Positions 8,423-17,754 are shown, counted from the first letter of the stretch. The stretch: 64,000 nt of DNA from a bacterium (GCA_027485645.1 JAIXQR010000007.1:372001-436000); one strand, 5' to 3'. A program made the numbers and translations. Notes: generated by a model not told the origin, from the sequence alone.

Positions 8423-9760
8423 TCATCGGCGTCTGCCGCCGCCCATCTTCTGGAATCGGCCTTGCATCTGCCCAAGCTGCTTCATGCTTCGACGACTCTG
8501 ATAAAACTGTTTCAACAGATGGTTGACTTCTTCCACCGTTGTGCCTGAGCCTCTTGCAATCCGCTTACGTCGCGAACCGTTAATTATATCCGGATTTGCT
8601 CGCTCTTGTGCCGTCATGCTGTAGATGATCGCTTCAATGCGCTTCGTATCGGCTCCGTTGATCTGATCTAGCGCCTCTTCCGGGATCTGCGCACCGAGTC
8701 CGGGGATCATCTTGAGGATGTTCTTCATCGGCCCCATCTTCTTCATCATCTTGAAGGTCTGGAGCATGTCGTTGAAGTCAAAGTTGCCCTTCGAGAGCTT
8801 GTTCTCGACGAACGACATGTCCTCACCGGCAAAGGCCGCCTCGGCCTTTTCGATGATTCCAAGCACGTCACCCATGCCGATGATGCGCTCGGCAACTCGC
8901 TCGGGGTGGAAAATGTCGAGCGCTTCAACTTGCTCGCCGACACCAATAAATCGCACCGGAACCCCGGTCGCCGCACGAACGCTCAGCACCGCACCACCGC
9001 GAGTGTCGCCGTCCATCTTCGTGAAAATCGCGCCGGTGATCGGAATCAGGTTGTGGAACGCCTCGGCAACATTGACGGCTTCTTGACCGGTCGTCGAGTC
9101 CAGAACCAAGAATGCCTCGTGTGGCTTCACCGTCTGGGAGACCTGTTTTAGCTCTTCCATCAGGTCCGCGTCGATGCTCAACCGACCGGCCGTGTCGACG
9201 ATCAGCACGTCGCGCATCAAATACTTCGCGCGCTCTAGGGCCTCTTTCGCAATCTGAACCGGGTTCGTGCCGTCGGTCTTGGCGTACACCGGAACCTCGA
9301 CCTGCTCGCCGAGAACCTGAAGTTGCTTGATTGCAGCCGGGCGCTGGATGTCACAAGCGGCCAGCATCGGCTTTTTGCCTTGCGCGATCAGATACTTGGC
9401 AAGCTTCGCGCAGGTGGTGGTCTTTCCGGACCCCTGAAGACCGCACATCAAGATCACCGTCGGAGGCTCCGAACCGTAGTTGAACTTGACGCCTTCTCCA
9501 CCTAGGGTTTCTAGCAACTCGTCCCGGACAATCTTGATGATCGTCTGGTCCGGCGTAAGGGAAGCGAAGACGGCCTCGCCAACCGCCTTTTCCTTCACCC
9601 GGGCAATGAACTCTTTCGCGACCTTAAAGTTAACGTCAGCTTCAAGAAGCGCAACCCGGATCTCGCGCATGACCTCGGTCACGTCAGCTTCGCTCAATCG
9701 CCCCTTGTTTCGAAGGCCATTGAGAATTCCGGCGACGCGACGGGTCAGGTTGTCCAGCAT
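8423..9760 (-). CDS. ffh: Signal recognition particle protein Ffh
   Basis: A 445-residue SRP GTPase. An N-terminal helical bundle is followed by the G domain with P-loop GLQGSGKTTT (about 107-116), VDTAGR and TKMDGD. The C-terminal methionine-rich M domain starts at about 325, includes SRRKRIARGSG for binding 4.5S RNA, and ends in a short Gly-Arg tail. It delivers ribosomes making membrane or secreted proteins to FtsY. It heads the ffh-rpsP-khpA-rimM unit. No 4.5S RNA gene was recognised in the window. Confidence 0.96.
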   Translation of the reverse strand: MLDNLTRRVAGILNGLRNKGRLSEADVTEVMREIRVALLEADVNFKVAKEFIARVKEKAVGEAVFASLTPDQTIIKIVRDELLETLGGEGVKFNYGSEPPTVILMCGLQGSGKTTTCAKLAKYLIAQGKKPMLAACDIQRPAAIKQLQVLGEQVEVPVYAKTDGTNPVQIAKEALERAKYLMRDVLIVDTAGRLSIDADLMEELKQVSQTVKPHEAFLVLDSTTGQEAVNVAEAFHNLIPITGAIFTKMDGDTRGGAVLSVRAATGVPVRFIGVGEQVEALDIFHPERVAERIIGMGDVLGIIEKAEAAFAGEDMSFVENKLSKGNFDFNDMLQTFKMMKKMGPMKNILKMIPGLGAQIPEEALDQINGADTKRIEAIIYSMTAQERANPDIINGSRRKRIARGSGTTVEEVNHLLKQFYQSRRSMKQLGQMQGRFQKMGGGRRR

Positions 9761-9777
9761 TTCGTTAAGGGTACCGG

Positions 9778-11046
9778 TTACTTCGGTTTGAGAATGGCGT
9801 ACACCACCGGCGCTAGGTTCTTTGCGTAAATCTCGTACCCCGGAGCGGCGAGGTGGAGGCCATCGGGCATCAGCGGTTTCGGAATCGACTTATCCGGTGC
9901 CAAGAACTTCAATCCGAAGTCAACGAACCGTACCTTCTGTCCATCCGCCGCCTTTCCGATCGCCTTGTTGAACTCCGGCACCACGTACCGAAACGCCGAT
10001 TCAGGATTCCGGTCCGTAGGGAAGATTCCAACGATCAAAATTTGTGTCTTCGGGCATCGTTGCTGAATCTTTTCAACGATCTGCTTCACCGCCTCACCGG
10101 TCCGCTCGGCACCAAACTGGTCCTTCCACAGGTTGTTTGCCCCAACCGCCACCACCACCAGCTCCGGCGTCAAGCCATCCAAAAGACCGTCCTGCAGCCG
10201 GTACAAAAGCTGATTTGTCCGATCTCCGCGGATCCCGAGATTCACCGCCCCCAGCTTTTCGAAGTACCGGGCCCACACGCGCTCGTCCCAAAGCTCGGTA
10301 ATCGAATCGCCGAGGAAAACCACCTTCGGATTGGTGGCTTGAATCAGGCGCTTCTGCCGCTCGTGAACGGAGAGCCAGACCTCCGTATCCCCCTGAAACC
10401 GGCCGAGATATGGCTCAACCGGGTCCTGCTCGGGCATCGGCGGCGGCGTCGCGAGTTCGGGAGAGAGCGACATTCCCGGCACGGGTTCAAAGCGAATCCG
10501 ATCCACCCAGATCGATCCCGGTCCGACGGTGTTGAAACCGACTTTTAGCTCCCGCGCGTCCTCCGGAATCGTCACGTCCTGCTCAAAGTTGATCCAATCG
10601 ACCGGCCCTTCGACCACCAGCAAGTTCATGGAGCCGACCGGCTGACCAGATTCGCCGAGGTACTGAACCCAAACCTGCGTCCACAAGTTGCCTTCAATGC
10701 GCACATGGCCACTGATCTTGAACGTCGTTCCGGGGTCAGCGGACATGCGTTGGGCGACCGAGCCTTCGCCGTATTCCGAAATCAGCCGAAGCGAAGCCTG
10801 CCCGTCAACCTTGACCTTTTCGTCTCGTCGCAACGACACGCCCTCGCTCGCACCTTTGACGAGCTTCCATTCTTCCGGCATCTTAATGCCCCACTCCATG
10901 CTCCCGTTCCGCAGGCGAGGGACGTAGGGAAGGGCTGAGCCTGATCCGTTCGGATTGGGTTGCGCCCAAGCACCCGCTGCGGCAAGTAAGACTAGGAGGC
11001 CGGCAAGGGATTTTCGGTGGGAGGAACGGGCGGTTTTCTTCTCCAC
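9778..11046 (-). CDS. Secreted SGNH/GDSL hydrolase with N-terminal carbohydrate-binding-like domain
   Basis: The protein has about 422 residues. A signal peptide (SLAGLLVLLAAAGAWA) opens it. Residues 35-180 look like a jelly-roll carbohydrate-binding domain. The rest is a PAF-acetylhydrolase-like SGNH domain: block I VVFLGDSITELW, block II LGIRGDRTNQ, block III VGANN, and the Asp-His pair DGLHLAAPGY. It likely removes acyl groups from an exported glycan. GTG 11046 is preferred over a TTG 57 bases upstream: a TATCCT box sits nine bases before it and the signal peptide fits better. It overlaps the end of the membrane acyltransferase gene by 55 bases, suggesting linked acetylation and deacetylation. 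Confidence 0.8.
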   Translation of the reverse strand: MEKKTARSSHRKSLAGLLVLLAAAGAWAQPNPNGSGSALPYVPRLRNGSMEWGIKMPEEWKLVKGASEGVSLRRDEKVKVDGQASLRLISEYGEGSVAQRMSADPGTTFKISGHVRIEGNLWTQVWVQYLGESGQPVGSMNLLVVEGPVDWINFEQDVTIPEDARELKVGFNTVGPGSIWVDRIRFEPVPGMSLSPELATPPPMPEQDPVEPYLGRFQGDTEVWLSVHERQKRLIQATNPKVVFLGDSITELWDERVWARYFEKLGAVNLGIRGDRTNQLLYRLQDGLLDGLTPELVVVAVGANNLWKDQFGAERTGEAVKQIVEKIQQRCPKTQILIVGIFPTDRNPESAFRYVVPEFNKAIGKAADGQKVRFVDFGLKFLAPDKSIPKPLMPDGLHLAAPGYEIYAKNLAPVVYAILKPK

Positions 11047-12161
11047 TGGCCAAAGAGGATACCGTTTAGCCCCAATTTTTCGACGGCAATTGCGAATCCG
11101 CAAGAGATCAGAACCGTGCCAAACCAGACAATTGGAACGTTGATGTAGCCCTTCGGGAGCACCCGTGAGACGCTCGGAGATGTCAGAACCACGAGGAAGG
11201 CGGGATGGGCTAGGTAGATCGCCAGGGAGTTTCTGCCAAGCCAGGCTAGGCCAGTTTCGACGGTGCGCTGAAACGGAAGTAAGAGCGATAGCACAACCAC
11301 CAGCCAGGCAAATCCTGATGTGTATGCGATGTTTGCGTATTGCACCAAAGAGCCGTCTAGTGTTCGCTTATCCAGAAGCATTGAGTGAACACGAAAATAC
11401 TGGCCGAAAGAAGAAATCGCCAAGAGTCCTAGGGGCATCAAACGCATAAATACTGCGTCTCTGTGGACGTCCTTTCCAAGCTTTGACTCGAGTACCTCTT
11501 TCTCCTGCGGATTCAAAAAGTTCAGGGGGTCAACAAGTGACTCGAGTCGCGCGGGATTGAGGCCGTACCAAATCGCCGGCAGTAGCACCGGCGCGTACCC
11601 CAGCGCAAAGCTCCCAAACGAAACAACCAGATGCGTTTGCTTCTGGATCGTCAACACAACGAACTCAAAGGCGACCGTAAAGGCCATCATTGCCCAAAAC
11701 CCAACTTTGAACCGCTTGAAAATCCAAGCGAACAGCGGCACGATCAGGATCAGCTGAGCAATCAGCACCATGAAATACAGGTGGTAGGCCGACTTGCCGA
11801 AACTCAGCTCAAAGCCGATCCGCGAAAGGCTCGGCCAGGGCTCCGACGTACCAGCCCGCGTCCGGAACGTGATGTAAATCAGGCTCCACAGCAAATACGG
11901 ATGGGCCAGGCTGACAAACCGCGTCTTGACGAACTCCCAAAGATCGGACTTGCGCTCAAGCGAAATTGTCCACAGCCACGCGCTGATCAGCAGAAAGCAC
12001 GGAACAGCAAAAGCCGCCGCCAGATTGATGTATCGTAGCCACCACCAAAACTGACTGCCTTCAACGGCGATCTGCCGCGACCGATTGCCGGTGACGTGGA
12101 TAGTGATGACCGCGAGAATCGCGATTCCTTTCGCCACATCAAACCGAACATTCCGCGACAT
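10992..12161 (-). CDS. Membrane acyltransferase, family 3 (OafA-like)
   Basis: A 389-residue polytopic membrane protein with about ten hydrophobic segments. It starts with RFDVAKGIAILAVITIHV, the acyltransferase-3 first helix with the conserved R/D and His. Such enzymes move acyl (usually acetyl) groups across the membrane onto sugars of the envelope. It overlaps the SGNH hydrolase gene downstream, a pairing that fits O-acylation of a surface glycan. A near-perfect Fur-type box lies about 65-80 bases upstream, so iron control of this pair is possible but untested. Confidence 0.85.
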   Translation of the reverse strand: MSRNVRFDVAKGIAILAVITIHVTGNRSRQIAVEGSQFWWWLRYINLAAAFAVPCFLLISAWLWTISLERKSDLWEFVKTRFVSLAHPYLLWSLIYITFRTRAGTSEPWPSLSRIGFELSFGKSAYHLYFMVLIAQLILIVPLFAWIFKRFKVGFWAMMAFTVAFEFVVLTIQKQTHLVVSFGSFALGYAPVLLPAIWYGLNPARLESLVDPLNFLNPQEKEVLESKLGKDVHRDAVFMRLMPLGLLAISSFGQYFRVHSMLLDKRTLDGSLVQYANIAYTSGFAWLVVVLSLLLPFQRTVETGLAWLGRNSLAIYLAHPAFLVVLTSPSVSRVLPKGYINVPIVWFGTVLISCGFAIAVEKLGLNGILFGQWRRKPPVPPTENPLPAS

Positions 12162-12224
12162 GCTCGAATGATTCTGACGCGCCAGCCTACAAAATGACCA
12201 TCGGTCCAGCTAGAGACTCTTTTC

Positions 12225-12239
12225 TGATAATCATTATTA
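12225..12239. promoter_or_regulatory. Fur-type operator (7-1-7 inverted repeat)
   Basis: The 15 bases read TGATAATCATTATTA, differing at one position from the Fur consensus TGATAATnATTATCA. It lies in the short gap between the pdeM stop and the acyltransferase start, 64-78 bases upstream of the latter. A CATAAT hexamer on the minus strand overlaps its distal edge, so a bound repressor could block transcription of the acyltransferase-SGNH pair. The match is seen directly; regulation is inferred. PerR or Zur use related boxes. Confidence 0.5.
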
Positions 12240-12244
12240 TGAAA

Positions 12245-12913
12245 TCAGCAGAATGAACTTTCGGCCAGACGCGAAATCGGCACTTCCCGGCACTCGCTTC
12301 CCGTCGTCACGATGACCCGGTCACTCTCGCTGGGCCGGATGCGGCTGCAGCCAGTAAACGTTCCAAAACTCGGCAGCACCGTCACGCCAGGCGTGATCCA
12401 AAAGCACGGGACGGTCATGCTCTGTCTGCCTCGGCCATCCAAGCCGTAACCCGGATGCAAATGGCCCGCCAGCACATGACCCTCATCCATCGGCTCTGGC
12501 TCGTGCCGCAATCGAAACGGCCCCACCGTGGCTCCGTCCGGAACCGTCAGGATGTCGCTTCCCACCGGAAGCTGCCCCGATTTGCGATCGTGGTTACCTT
12601 CGACCAGCAAAATCTCGACCGAAACCCGACTTCGCCATGACAGAAACTGCTCAACCGCTTCCGCCGTCTTGCCTTGCCGCGCATGCCACAGGTCGCCAAG
12701 AATAATCAGCCGCTGCACGCCGGAATCCAGAGACAAAGAAAGCTTCTCCAAAGTCGCCAGCGTCGACCCAGGCGGCACCGGCAATCCCTTCGATCGAAAG
12801 CTTGCCCCCTTTCCGAGGTGAATATCCGCCACGAACAACGTTGATTCGCTTGGCCAAAGCAGCGTGCCGTCGGGCCGAAACTCGACTTCCTCCCCGGCCA
12901 ACTGCGTGCGCAT
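12245..12913 (-). CDS. pdeM: Ligase-associated metallophosphoesterase PdeM
   Basis: A 222-residue calcineurin-fold phosphoesterase with all metal motifs: FVADIHLGKGASFR (D-x-H), LGDLWHA (GD), EGNHDRK (GNHD) and AGHLHPGYG (GHxH). PdeM proteins are encoded beside the Lhr-like helicase, DNA ligase and MBL exonuclease, and act as endonucleases or end-processing enzymes. The gene follows the helicase on the same strand, 31 bases after its stop. TATAAG lies five bases before the start, so it may also have its own leaderless promoter. Confidence 0.88.
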   Translation of the reverse strand: MRTQLAGEEVEFRPDGTLLWPSESTLFVADIHLGKGASFRSKGLPVPPGSTLATLEKLSLSLDSGVQRLIILGDLWHARQGKTAEAVEQFLSWRSRVSVEILLVEGNHDRKSGQLPVGSDILTVPDGATVGPFRLRHEPEPMDEGHVLAGHLHPGYGLDGRGRQSMTVPCFWITPGVTVLPSFGTFTGCSRIRPSESDRVIVTTGSECREVPISRLAESSFC

Positions 12914-12944
12914 GCCTTCTTATACCTCGTCAGGTGTCTACGTT

Positions 12945-15386
12945 TCAGGTCAAACTACTCGCGGCCAACTCAAGTTCATCGACCAGTCGATTGATCCGAT
13001 CTGCCGTGGTTTCGTTAGTAACAGTTTCCCGAAGTCGGTCTACCAAAATCGGAAACGACATCGGCGTCGGGCGTTCGGGCGCGGTCAAAATGAGTTCGCT
13101 TTCTGATAACCGAGTTAAGGCTGCCGCTAACCGGCTCTGTTCCAACTGCCGCTCCAGCACTTCCCGCTGGGCCTGCTGAAGCAGCATGTTCTCCGGATCG
13201 AAGCGGTTGAAGACATCGAAGAGCAATCCGGTCGATACTTGCAACTGCCGGGCCGATTTATTCATTCCCGGATAGCCCTGAAACACCAAGCCCGCGATGC
13301 GCGCGATCTCTCGGAATTGCCGCTTTGCCATCTCGACCGAGTTGAGCGATTCCAAAATGTCCGGCCCAAGATTTCGTGAACTAAAAAGCCCGCGCTCGAT
13401 CTCCGATTCAATATCAATCGGCGTCACGCTAAGCAGCTCGAACCCGTAATCGTTGCAAGCAATCGTGAAGGTGACCTTTTGGTGCTGTGAAATCCGGTGA
13501 GCGCAAAGCGCGGCAAGCCCTTCGTGTACGAGCCGCCCCTCGAAGGGATAGAAGAACAGGTGATGCCCTTCCCGGCTCTCCACCCTCTCGATCAGAAATT
13601 CGTTCTCGGCCGGCACCGCCGACCAGCGCGCTTGGAGTTCGAGAATCGGCGCCAAAAGCTGCATTTCCGGAGACCGAAGCTCCCCGTTTCGCGCATGGTC
13701 CAACTCTTCCCGAATCGCCTGCGAAAGCTCACTGGATAGCGGCAACCGCCCGCCGCTCCACCTTGGCACGGCACCCTGGACGCTCGAAACCTTCTTCACA
13801 TAGGCCGTCATGTCCTTGATGTGGGCAAACTGCACGGGCCGACCGGCGAAGATGAACTTGTCCCCTGGCTTCAGCCGAGAAAGGAACGATTCCTCGACCG
13901 TCCCCAGCACCGACCCGCCAAGATACCGAACCGTCATCGCGGCATCGCTGACTATGGTGCCGATGCTCATCCGGTGTCGATGTGCGATGTCCTTGTCTTC
14001 CACCCGGTACCGGCCATCCTCCCCGCGGACCACGCGCCGATACTCCGGATAGGCCCGCAGACTCTCGCCTCCGCGAACCACAAAGTCCAGCGTCCAGTCC
14101 CAGTCGCTCAAAGTCAGGTCTCGGTAAGAGCGCGTGGTTTTCACCTCGCGGTAGAGCTCTTCGGCATCAAATCCCGGCCCAACCGCGATGGTGACGAGAT
14201 GCTGAGCAAGCACGTCCAGCGGGCGCATCACCCCTTCCCGTGCCTCCACCTTCCCCGCCATCGCCGATTCCCGCGCGGCGGCGATATCCACCATCTCAAA
14301 AGCGTGGGTCGGCACGCAGGTCACTCGCGAGGCCGCTCCCGGCCGGTGTCCGCTTCGCCCCGCACGTTGAAGTAATCGAGCTACCCCCTTCGGCGAGCCA
14401 ACTTGAATCACCCGATCCACCGGCGAGAAATCGACGCCAAGGTCAAGCGATGACGTGCAAACGACCGCCCGCAGCTTTCCGAGCTTAATCCCCATCTCCA
14501 CCGCCTCCCGAACCTCTCGGTCAAGCGATCCGTGGTGCAAGCCCAGCACGCCTTTCCATTCCGGCTTCTCGTCGAGAATCTGCTGGAACCAAATCTCCGC
14601 CATCGCCCGGGTGTTCGTGAACACAAGGCAACTCTCGCTTTCCTCGATCGCCTTGATCACGCCGGGGATCATCTGCGTGCCAAAGTGCCCGGCCCAGGGG
14701 AACCGCCGCATCGACTCGGGAAGAACGGAATCGATGATGATCTCCTTTCCGGAGAACCCTTTGACGATGGATGCCGTGCCACCAGTCCCGACCAGCGTCT
14801 CCGCCGCGGCGCTCAGATTGCCGAGGGTCGCGCTGACCCCCCAGGTTCGGAGATTCGGTACATATGCCCGGAGCCTAGCCAAGGCGAGCTCGGTCTGAAC
14901 ACCGCGCTTGCTCGACATTAGCTCGTGCCACTCGTCCACCACCACGCATCGCAAGTTCCCGAAGACCGCCTGCGGGTCCTTTTGGCTCAGCATGAGACAC
15001 AGGCTTTCGGGCGTTGTCACGAGAGCAAACGGTTGATGTTTGGCCTGCTTTGCGCGCTGGGCCGTGGTGGTGTCCCCGGTTCTCAACTGAACATCTAACG
15101 GCAAGCCCAATTCCCGCAATGGCCGGAGGAGCGACTCCGTCGTATCTGCCGCCAGCGCGCGCAACGGGGTGATCCAGAGGACATTCAGGCCGTCTTGCGG
15201 ATGATCGATGGCGTCAATCACCGGCCCGAGCCACGCGGCGAGAGTTTTACCGGTACCGGTCGCGCTGTGAACTAGCCCAGACTCTCCGTCTCGGTACCGC
15301 TGCCAGATTTCTCGCTGGAAGTCGAACGGTTCCCAACCGCCCTTGGCGAACCAGGATTCGATCACCTGCTCGCCCGGAGTTTTCAT
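12945..15386 (-). CDS. Ligase-associated DEXH-box DNA helicase (Lhr-like)
   Basis: An 813-residue superfamily 2 helicase. Motif I is SATGTGKTLAAWLG, motif II is VVDEWHEL (DEWH instead of DEAH, usual for this family), motif III is VSATLG and motif VI is QRAGRSGHR. A winged-helix and Lhr-specific C-terminal region follows. It unwinds or remodels DNA for the ligase-associated repair set, with PdeM next to it and the exonuclease-ligase pair about 5 kb downstream. The start is divergent from the phosphodiesterase gene, with TATAAC five bases before the ATG. Confidence 0.92.
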   Translation of the reverse strand: MKTPGEQVIESWFAKGGWEPFDFQREIWQRYRDGESGLVHSATGTGKTLAAWLGPVIDAIDHPQDGLNVLWITPLRALAADTTESLLRPLRELGLPLDVQLRTGDTTTAQRAKQAKHQPFALVTTPESLCLMLSQKDPQAVFGNLRCVVVDEWHELMSSKRGVQTELALARLRAYVPNLRTWGVSATLGNLSAAAETLVGTGGTASIVKGFSGKEIIIDSVLPESMRRFPWAGHFGTQMIPGVIKAIEESESCLVFTNTRAMAEIWFQQILDEKPEWKGVLGLHHGSLDREVREAVEMGIKLGKLRAVVCTSSLDLGVDFSPVDRVIQVGSPKGVARLLQRAGRSGHRPGAASRVTCVPTHAFEMVDIAAARESAMAGKVEAREGVMRPLDVLAQHLVTIAVGPGFDAEELYREVKTTRSYRDLTLSDWDWTLDFVVRGGESLRAYPEYRRVVRGEDGRYRVEDKDIAHRHRMSIGTIVSDAAMTVRYLGGSVLGTVEESFLSRLKPGDKFIFAGRPVQFAHIKDMTAYVKKVSSVQGAVPRWSGGRLPLSSELSQAIREELDHARNGELRSPEMQLLAPILELQARWSAVPAENEFLIERVESREGHHLFFYPFEGRLVHEGLAALCAHRISQHQKVTFTIACNDYGFELLSVTPIDIESEIERGLFSSRNLGPDILESLNSVEMAKRQFREIARIAGLVFQGYPGMNKSARQLQVSTGLLFDVFNRFDPENMLLQQAQREVLERQLEQSRLAAALTRLSESELILTAPERPTPMSFPILVDRLRETVTNETTADRINRLVDELELAASSLT

Positions 15387-15391
15387 AGGTA

Positions 15392-15419
15392 GTTATACGG
15401 TGGCAGAACTCGCTAGAAT
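15392..15419. promoter_or_regulatory. Divergent pair of start-proximal -10 boxes
   Basis: On the minus strand TATAAC (15392-15397) ends five bases before the helicase ATG. On the plus strand TAGAAT (15414-15419) ends six bases before the GTG of the phosphodiesterase. Neither has room for a ribosome binding site, so both transcripts would be leaderless. No convincing -35 boxes are visible. Confidence 0.5.
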
Positions 15420-15425
15420 TTTGTT

Positions 15426-17234
15426 GTGATCACTTCCCTCATCGGAGCCGTGCTGGCCGGACCATCGCTTGTCATTGTCAGTTGGGACGGAGGCGCCGAT
15501 TGGGTGGTGGATCGCCTGCTCGCCGAAGGTCGCCTGCCGCATCTGGCCGAGATCGCGAAAACCGGTGCGGTGGCGGAGGGAGTCATCCCGCCTTTCCCTA
15601 GCAAGACCGCCGTCGGCCATGTAGCCCTCTTCACCGGCACCGATCCGAGCCGAAACGGCGTCACCGGCAACGTCGTGCCCTTGCTGCCCCGCTCGGCCCA
15701 CACTTTACTGGAGTCTCAACGCGGATTCGCTGGCGAAGCGCACACCGCCGATCCCCTCTGGGTGACCATGGCCGTCGCGGGCAAGAAGGCAGTCGCGCTC
15801 AGCGCCGCCGGTTCCTATCCGCCCGGACCAGATCAGGCCCGACTCAAAGCGGGCGGCGGAAAAGCATCGAATTTCGTCGAGTTCAGCGGGTTCGAAACCA
15901 CCCTCGCACCGGCGAAGCTATTGAACGTAGCCTCGCAAACGGATCAGACCTTGAAGCTAGGCGACGTCACGTTCCGTTTCCGCGCGTTTGACGACCCGAA
16001 GGATATGGTGGAGGGCTTCGATTCGGTCGAAATCACGACAGGCGACAAGACATCAGTTGTTAAGCCCGAGCCAGCTTCGAGTGACATCGGAACCTGGAGC
16101 CAGCCGTTTGAAATCCGGGTGAAGGGCACGCTCGGCCTCGTGTATTTCCGCCTGTTCTCCCTCGACCCGAAAACCGGAAAATCAGAACTCCTACAGCGCG
16201 AAACTGCGGGAATCGAAGGGACCGAGACGAGGGAAAACATCGACGATTACGTTCGCGCCTACGGCGGTTTCCACGACTCGCCTTTCTCCCTCTACGAGCG
16301 TGGCCAGCTGGGCAAGACCTTGTACGAAGGTGGTTCCGGGGAAGCCGAAGCGCGGGCAGTCGAGCTTGTCAAGTTGGACTGCTCCTTCCTCAAACGCAGC
16401 TTCGACTACGGCTGGAAGAAGTACCGACCCGAGGTTCTGTTCCATTACACCCCCATGAGCGACTCCGCGGGACACACCTGGATGGGAGTCCTTGATCCGA
16501 AGTCGCCCGCCTACGACCGCGAACTGGCCGAGAAGATTTGGCCCTACTACGCCGAAGTCTTCGAAGCCCAAGATGACTGGCTCGGACACATTCGCCGCAC
16601 TGCCGGAAAATCCGCGACCATCGCCGTCGTCAGCGATCACGGCATGACGGGAATCAATAAGTACGTTGCCGTGAACGACGTGCTGCAGCGGGCAAACCTG
16701 ATGACCTGGACCACAAATGGTCAGATCGATCTCACCAAAACTCAAGCCGTCTGCCCCGGCTGGTCCGACTTTGCCGTCGTGATCAACGGAGCCGACCGGA
16801 AAGGCGGCATTGTCTCCGCCTCCGAGCGTGAGGCGGTTCTCGCCCGTGCGGAAGCGGCGCTGTTGGCGGCGGTTGATCCAAAAACGGGCGTGCATCTCTT
16901 CCCTCGCGTTTGGCGAGCAACAGACTTTGTGGATCAAGGATTCGGCGGCGAGGCAGGCGGAGACCTGTACTTTGACGTCGCGCCGGGCTACTACCCTTCG
17001 ACCCGCAAAGCGGCGTTAGTCACCGAGGCCGACACAGTCATCGGCGACGGCGTACACGGCTTTTGGCCGTACCGCCGCGAGATGCAGTCAATCTTCTATG
17101 CCGCCGGGCCGACGATCCGCGCCCAACGCTTGCCGAACATCAAGATGATTGATATCGTGCCGAGCCTTTGCCGCACACTTGGCTTCCCGATTCCGAAGAA
17201 CTCAACTGGCGCGGTGCTCGATCTCAAGCGATGA
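15426..17234 (+). CDS. Secreted type I phosphodiesterase / alkaline-phosphatase-superfamily protein
   Basis: A 602-residue alkaline-phosphatase-fold enzyme. Metal and nucleophile motifs are visible: VSWDGGADW near the N-terminus, the nucleophile region PFPSKTAVGH at about 59-68, DSAGHTW in the middle, VVSDHGMTG, and a late GVHGFWPY. The short hydrophobic N-terminus (ITSLIGAVLAGPS) may be a signal peptide. The family hydrolyses nucleotide or lipid phosphodiesters; the substrate is unknown. It starts at GTG 15426, six bases after TAGAAT, with no ribosome binding site. It stands alone between the divergent helicase and the men operon. Confidence 0.85.
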   Translation: MITSLIGAVLAGPSLVIVSWDGGADWVVDRLLAEGRLPHLAEIAKTGAVAEGVIPPFPSKTAVGHVALFTGTDPSRNGVTGNVVPLLPRSAHTLLESQRGFAGEAHTADPLWVTMAVAGKKAVALSAAGSYPPGPDQARLKAGGGKASNFVEFSGFETTLAPAKLLNVASQTDQTLKLGDVTFRFRAFDDPKDMVEGFDSVEITTGDKTSVVKPEPASSDIGTWSQPFEIRVKGTLGLVYFRLFSLDPKTGKSELLQRETAGIEGTETRENIDDYVRAYGGFHDSPFSLYERGQLGKTLYEGGSGEAEARAVELVKLDCSFLKRSFDYGWKKYRPEVLFHYTPMSDSAGHTWMGVLDPKSPAYDRELAEKIWPYYAEVFEAQDDWLGHIRRTAGKSATIAVVSDHGMTGINKYVAVNDVLQRANLMTWTTNGQIDLTKTQAVCPGWSDFAVVINGADRKGGIVSASEREAVLARAEAALLAAVDPKTGVHLFPRVWRATDFVDQGFGGEAGGDLYFDVAPGYYPSTRKAALVTEADTVIGDGVHGFWPYRREMQSIFYAAGPTIRAQRLPNIKMIDIVPSLCRTLGFPIPKNSTGAVLDLKR

Positions 17235-17322
17235 GTCCTAGTGCGTTGAAACGTCGCCGAAAAGAATCTTGTAGAATGATTGGAACTTTCGAGGATTATT
17301 GAAAGTTCAAGCAGGTAATTTG

Positions 17323-17754
17323 ATGGAAACTTCCGAATCGGATTGGAGCTTAGAACGGGTGGCAAAGGCCGTCGAGTCTGGCCTGACCGGTTCGCTCGGA
17401 ATTATCCTTCGCAGCATCGGTCCGGATGAAGTCACCGGCGAGATGGCCGTGACCGACCGCACTTGCCAGCCCTTCGGAATGCTTCATGGCGGTGGCTACT
17501 CTAGCCTTGCCGAGACCCTTGCCTCTGTCGGAGCTCTCGCCCGAATCGACTTTCCCCGGCAGCACGCGGTTGGCCAAAACGTCTCCGTCCAGATCGTCCG
17601 CCCTGCTCCCCTCGGCACCGTGGTCACCGGAATCGCGACCTGCGAGTTTTCTGGCCGAACTTCCCAACTTTGGAATGTCCGCATGTTCAATGAATCCGCC
17701 CCAGACCGCGTCTTGGCCCTGGCCCGAATTCAGATGGCGGTAATCACACCATGA
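17323..17754 (+). CDS. menI: DHNA-CoA thioesterase MenI (hotdog fold)
   Basis: A 143-residue PaaI/YdiI-type hotdog thioesterase. The catalytic loop MLHGGGYSSLAET has the glycine-rich signature with an acidic residue on the following helix. As first gene of a complete men operon it most likely releases CoA from 1,4-dihydroxy-2-naphthoyl-CoA. A TTG 24 bases upstream is possible, but ATG 17323 has CAGGT nearby and gives the family N-terminus. Its stop overlaps the menF start (ATGA). A TAGAAT at 17272-17277 is a possible -10 for the operon. Confidence 0.82.
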   Translation: METSESDWSLERVAKAVESGLTGSLGIILRSIGPDEVTGEMAVTDRTCQPFGMLHGGGYSSLAETLASVGALARIDFPRQHAVGQNVSVQIVRPAPLGTVVTGIATCEFSGRTSQLWNVRMFNESAPDRVLALARIQMAVITP

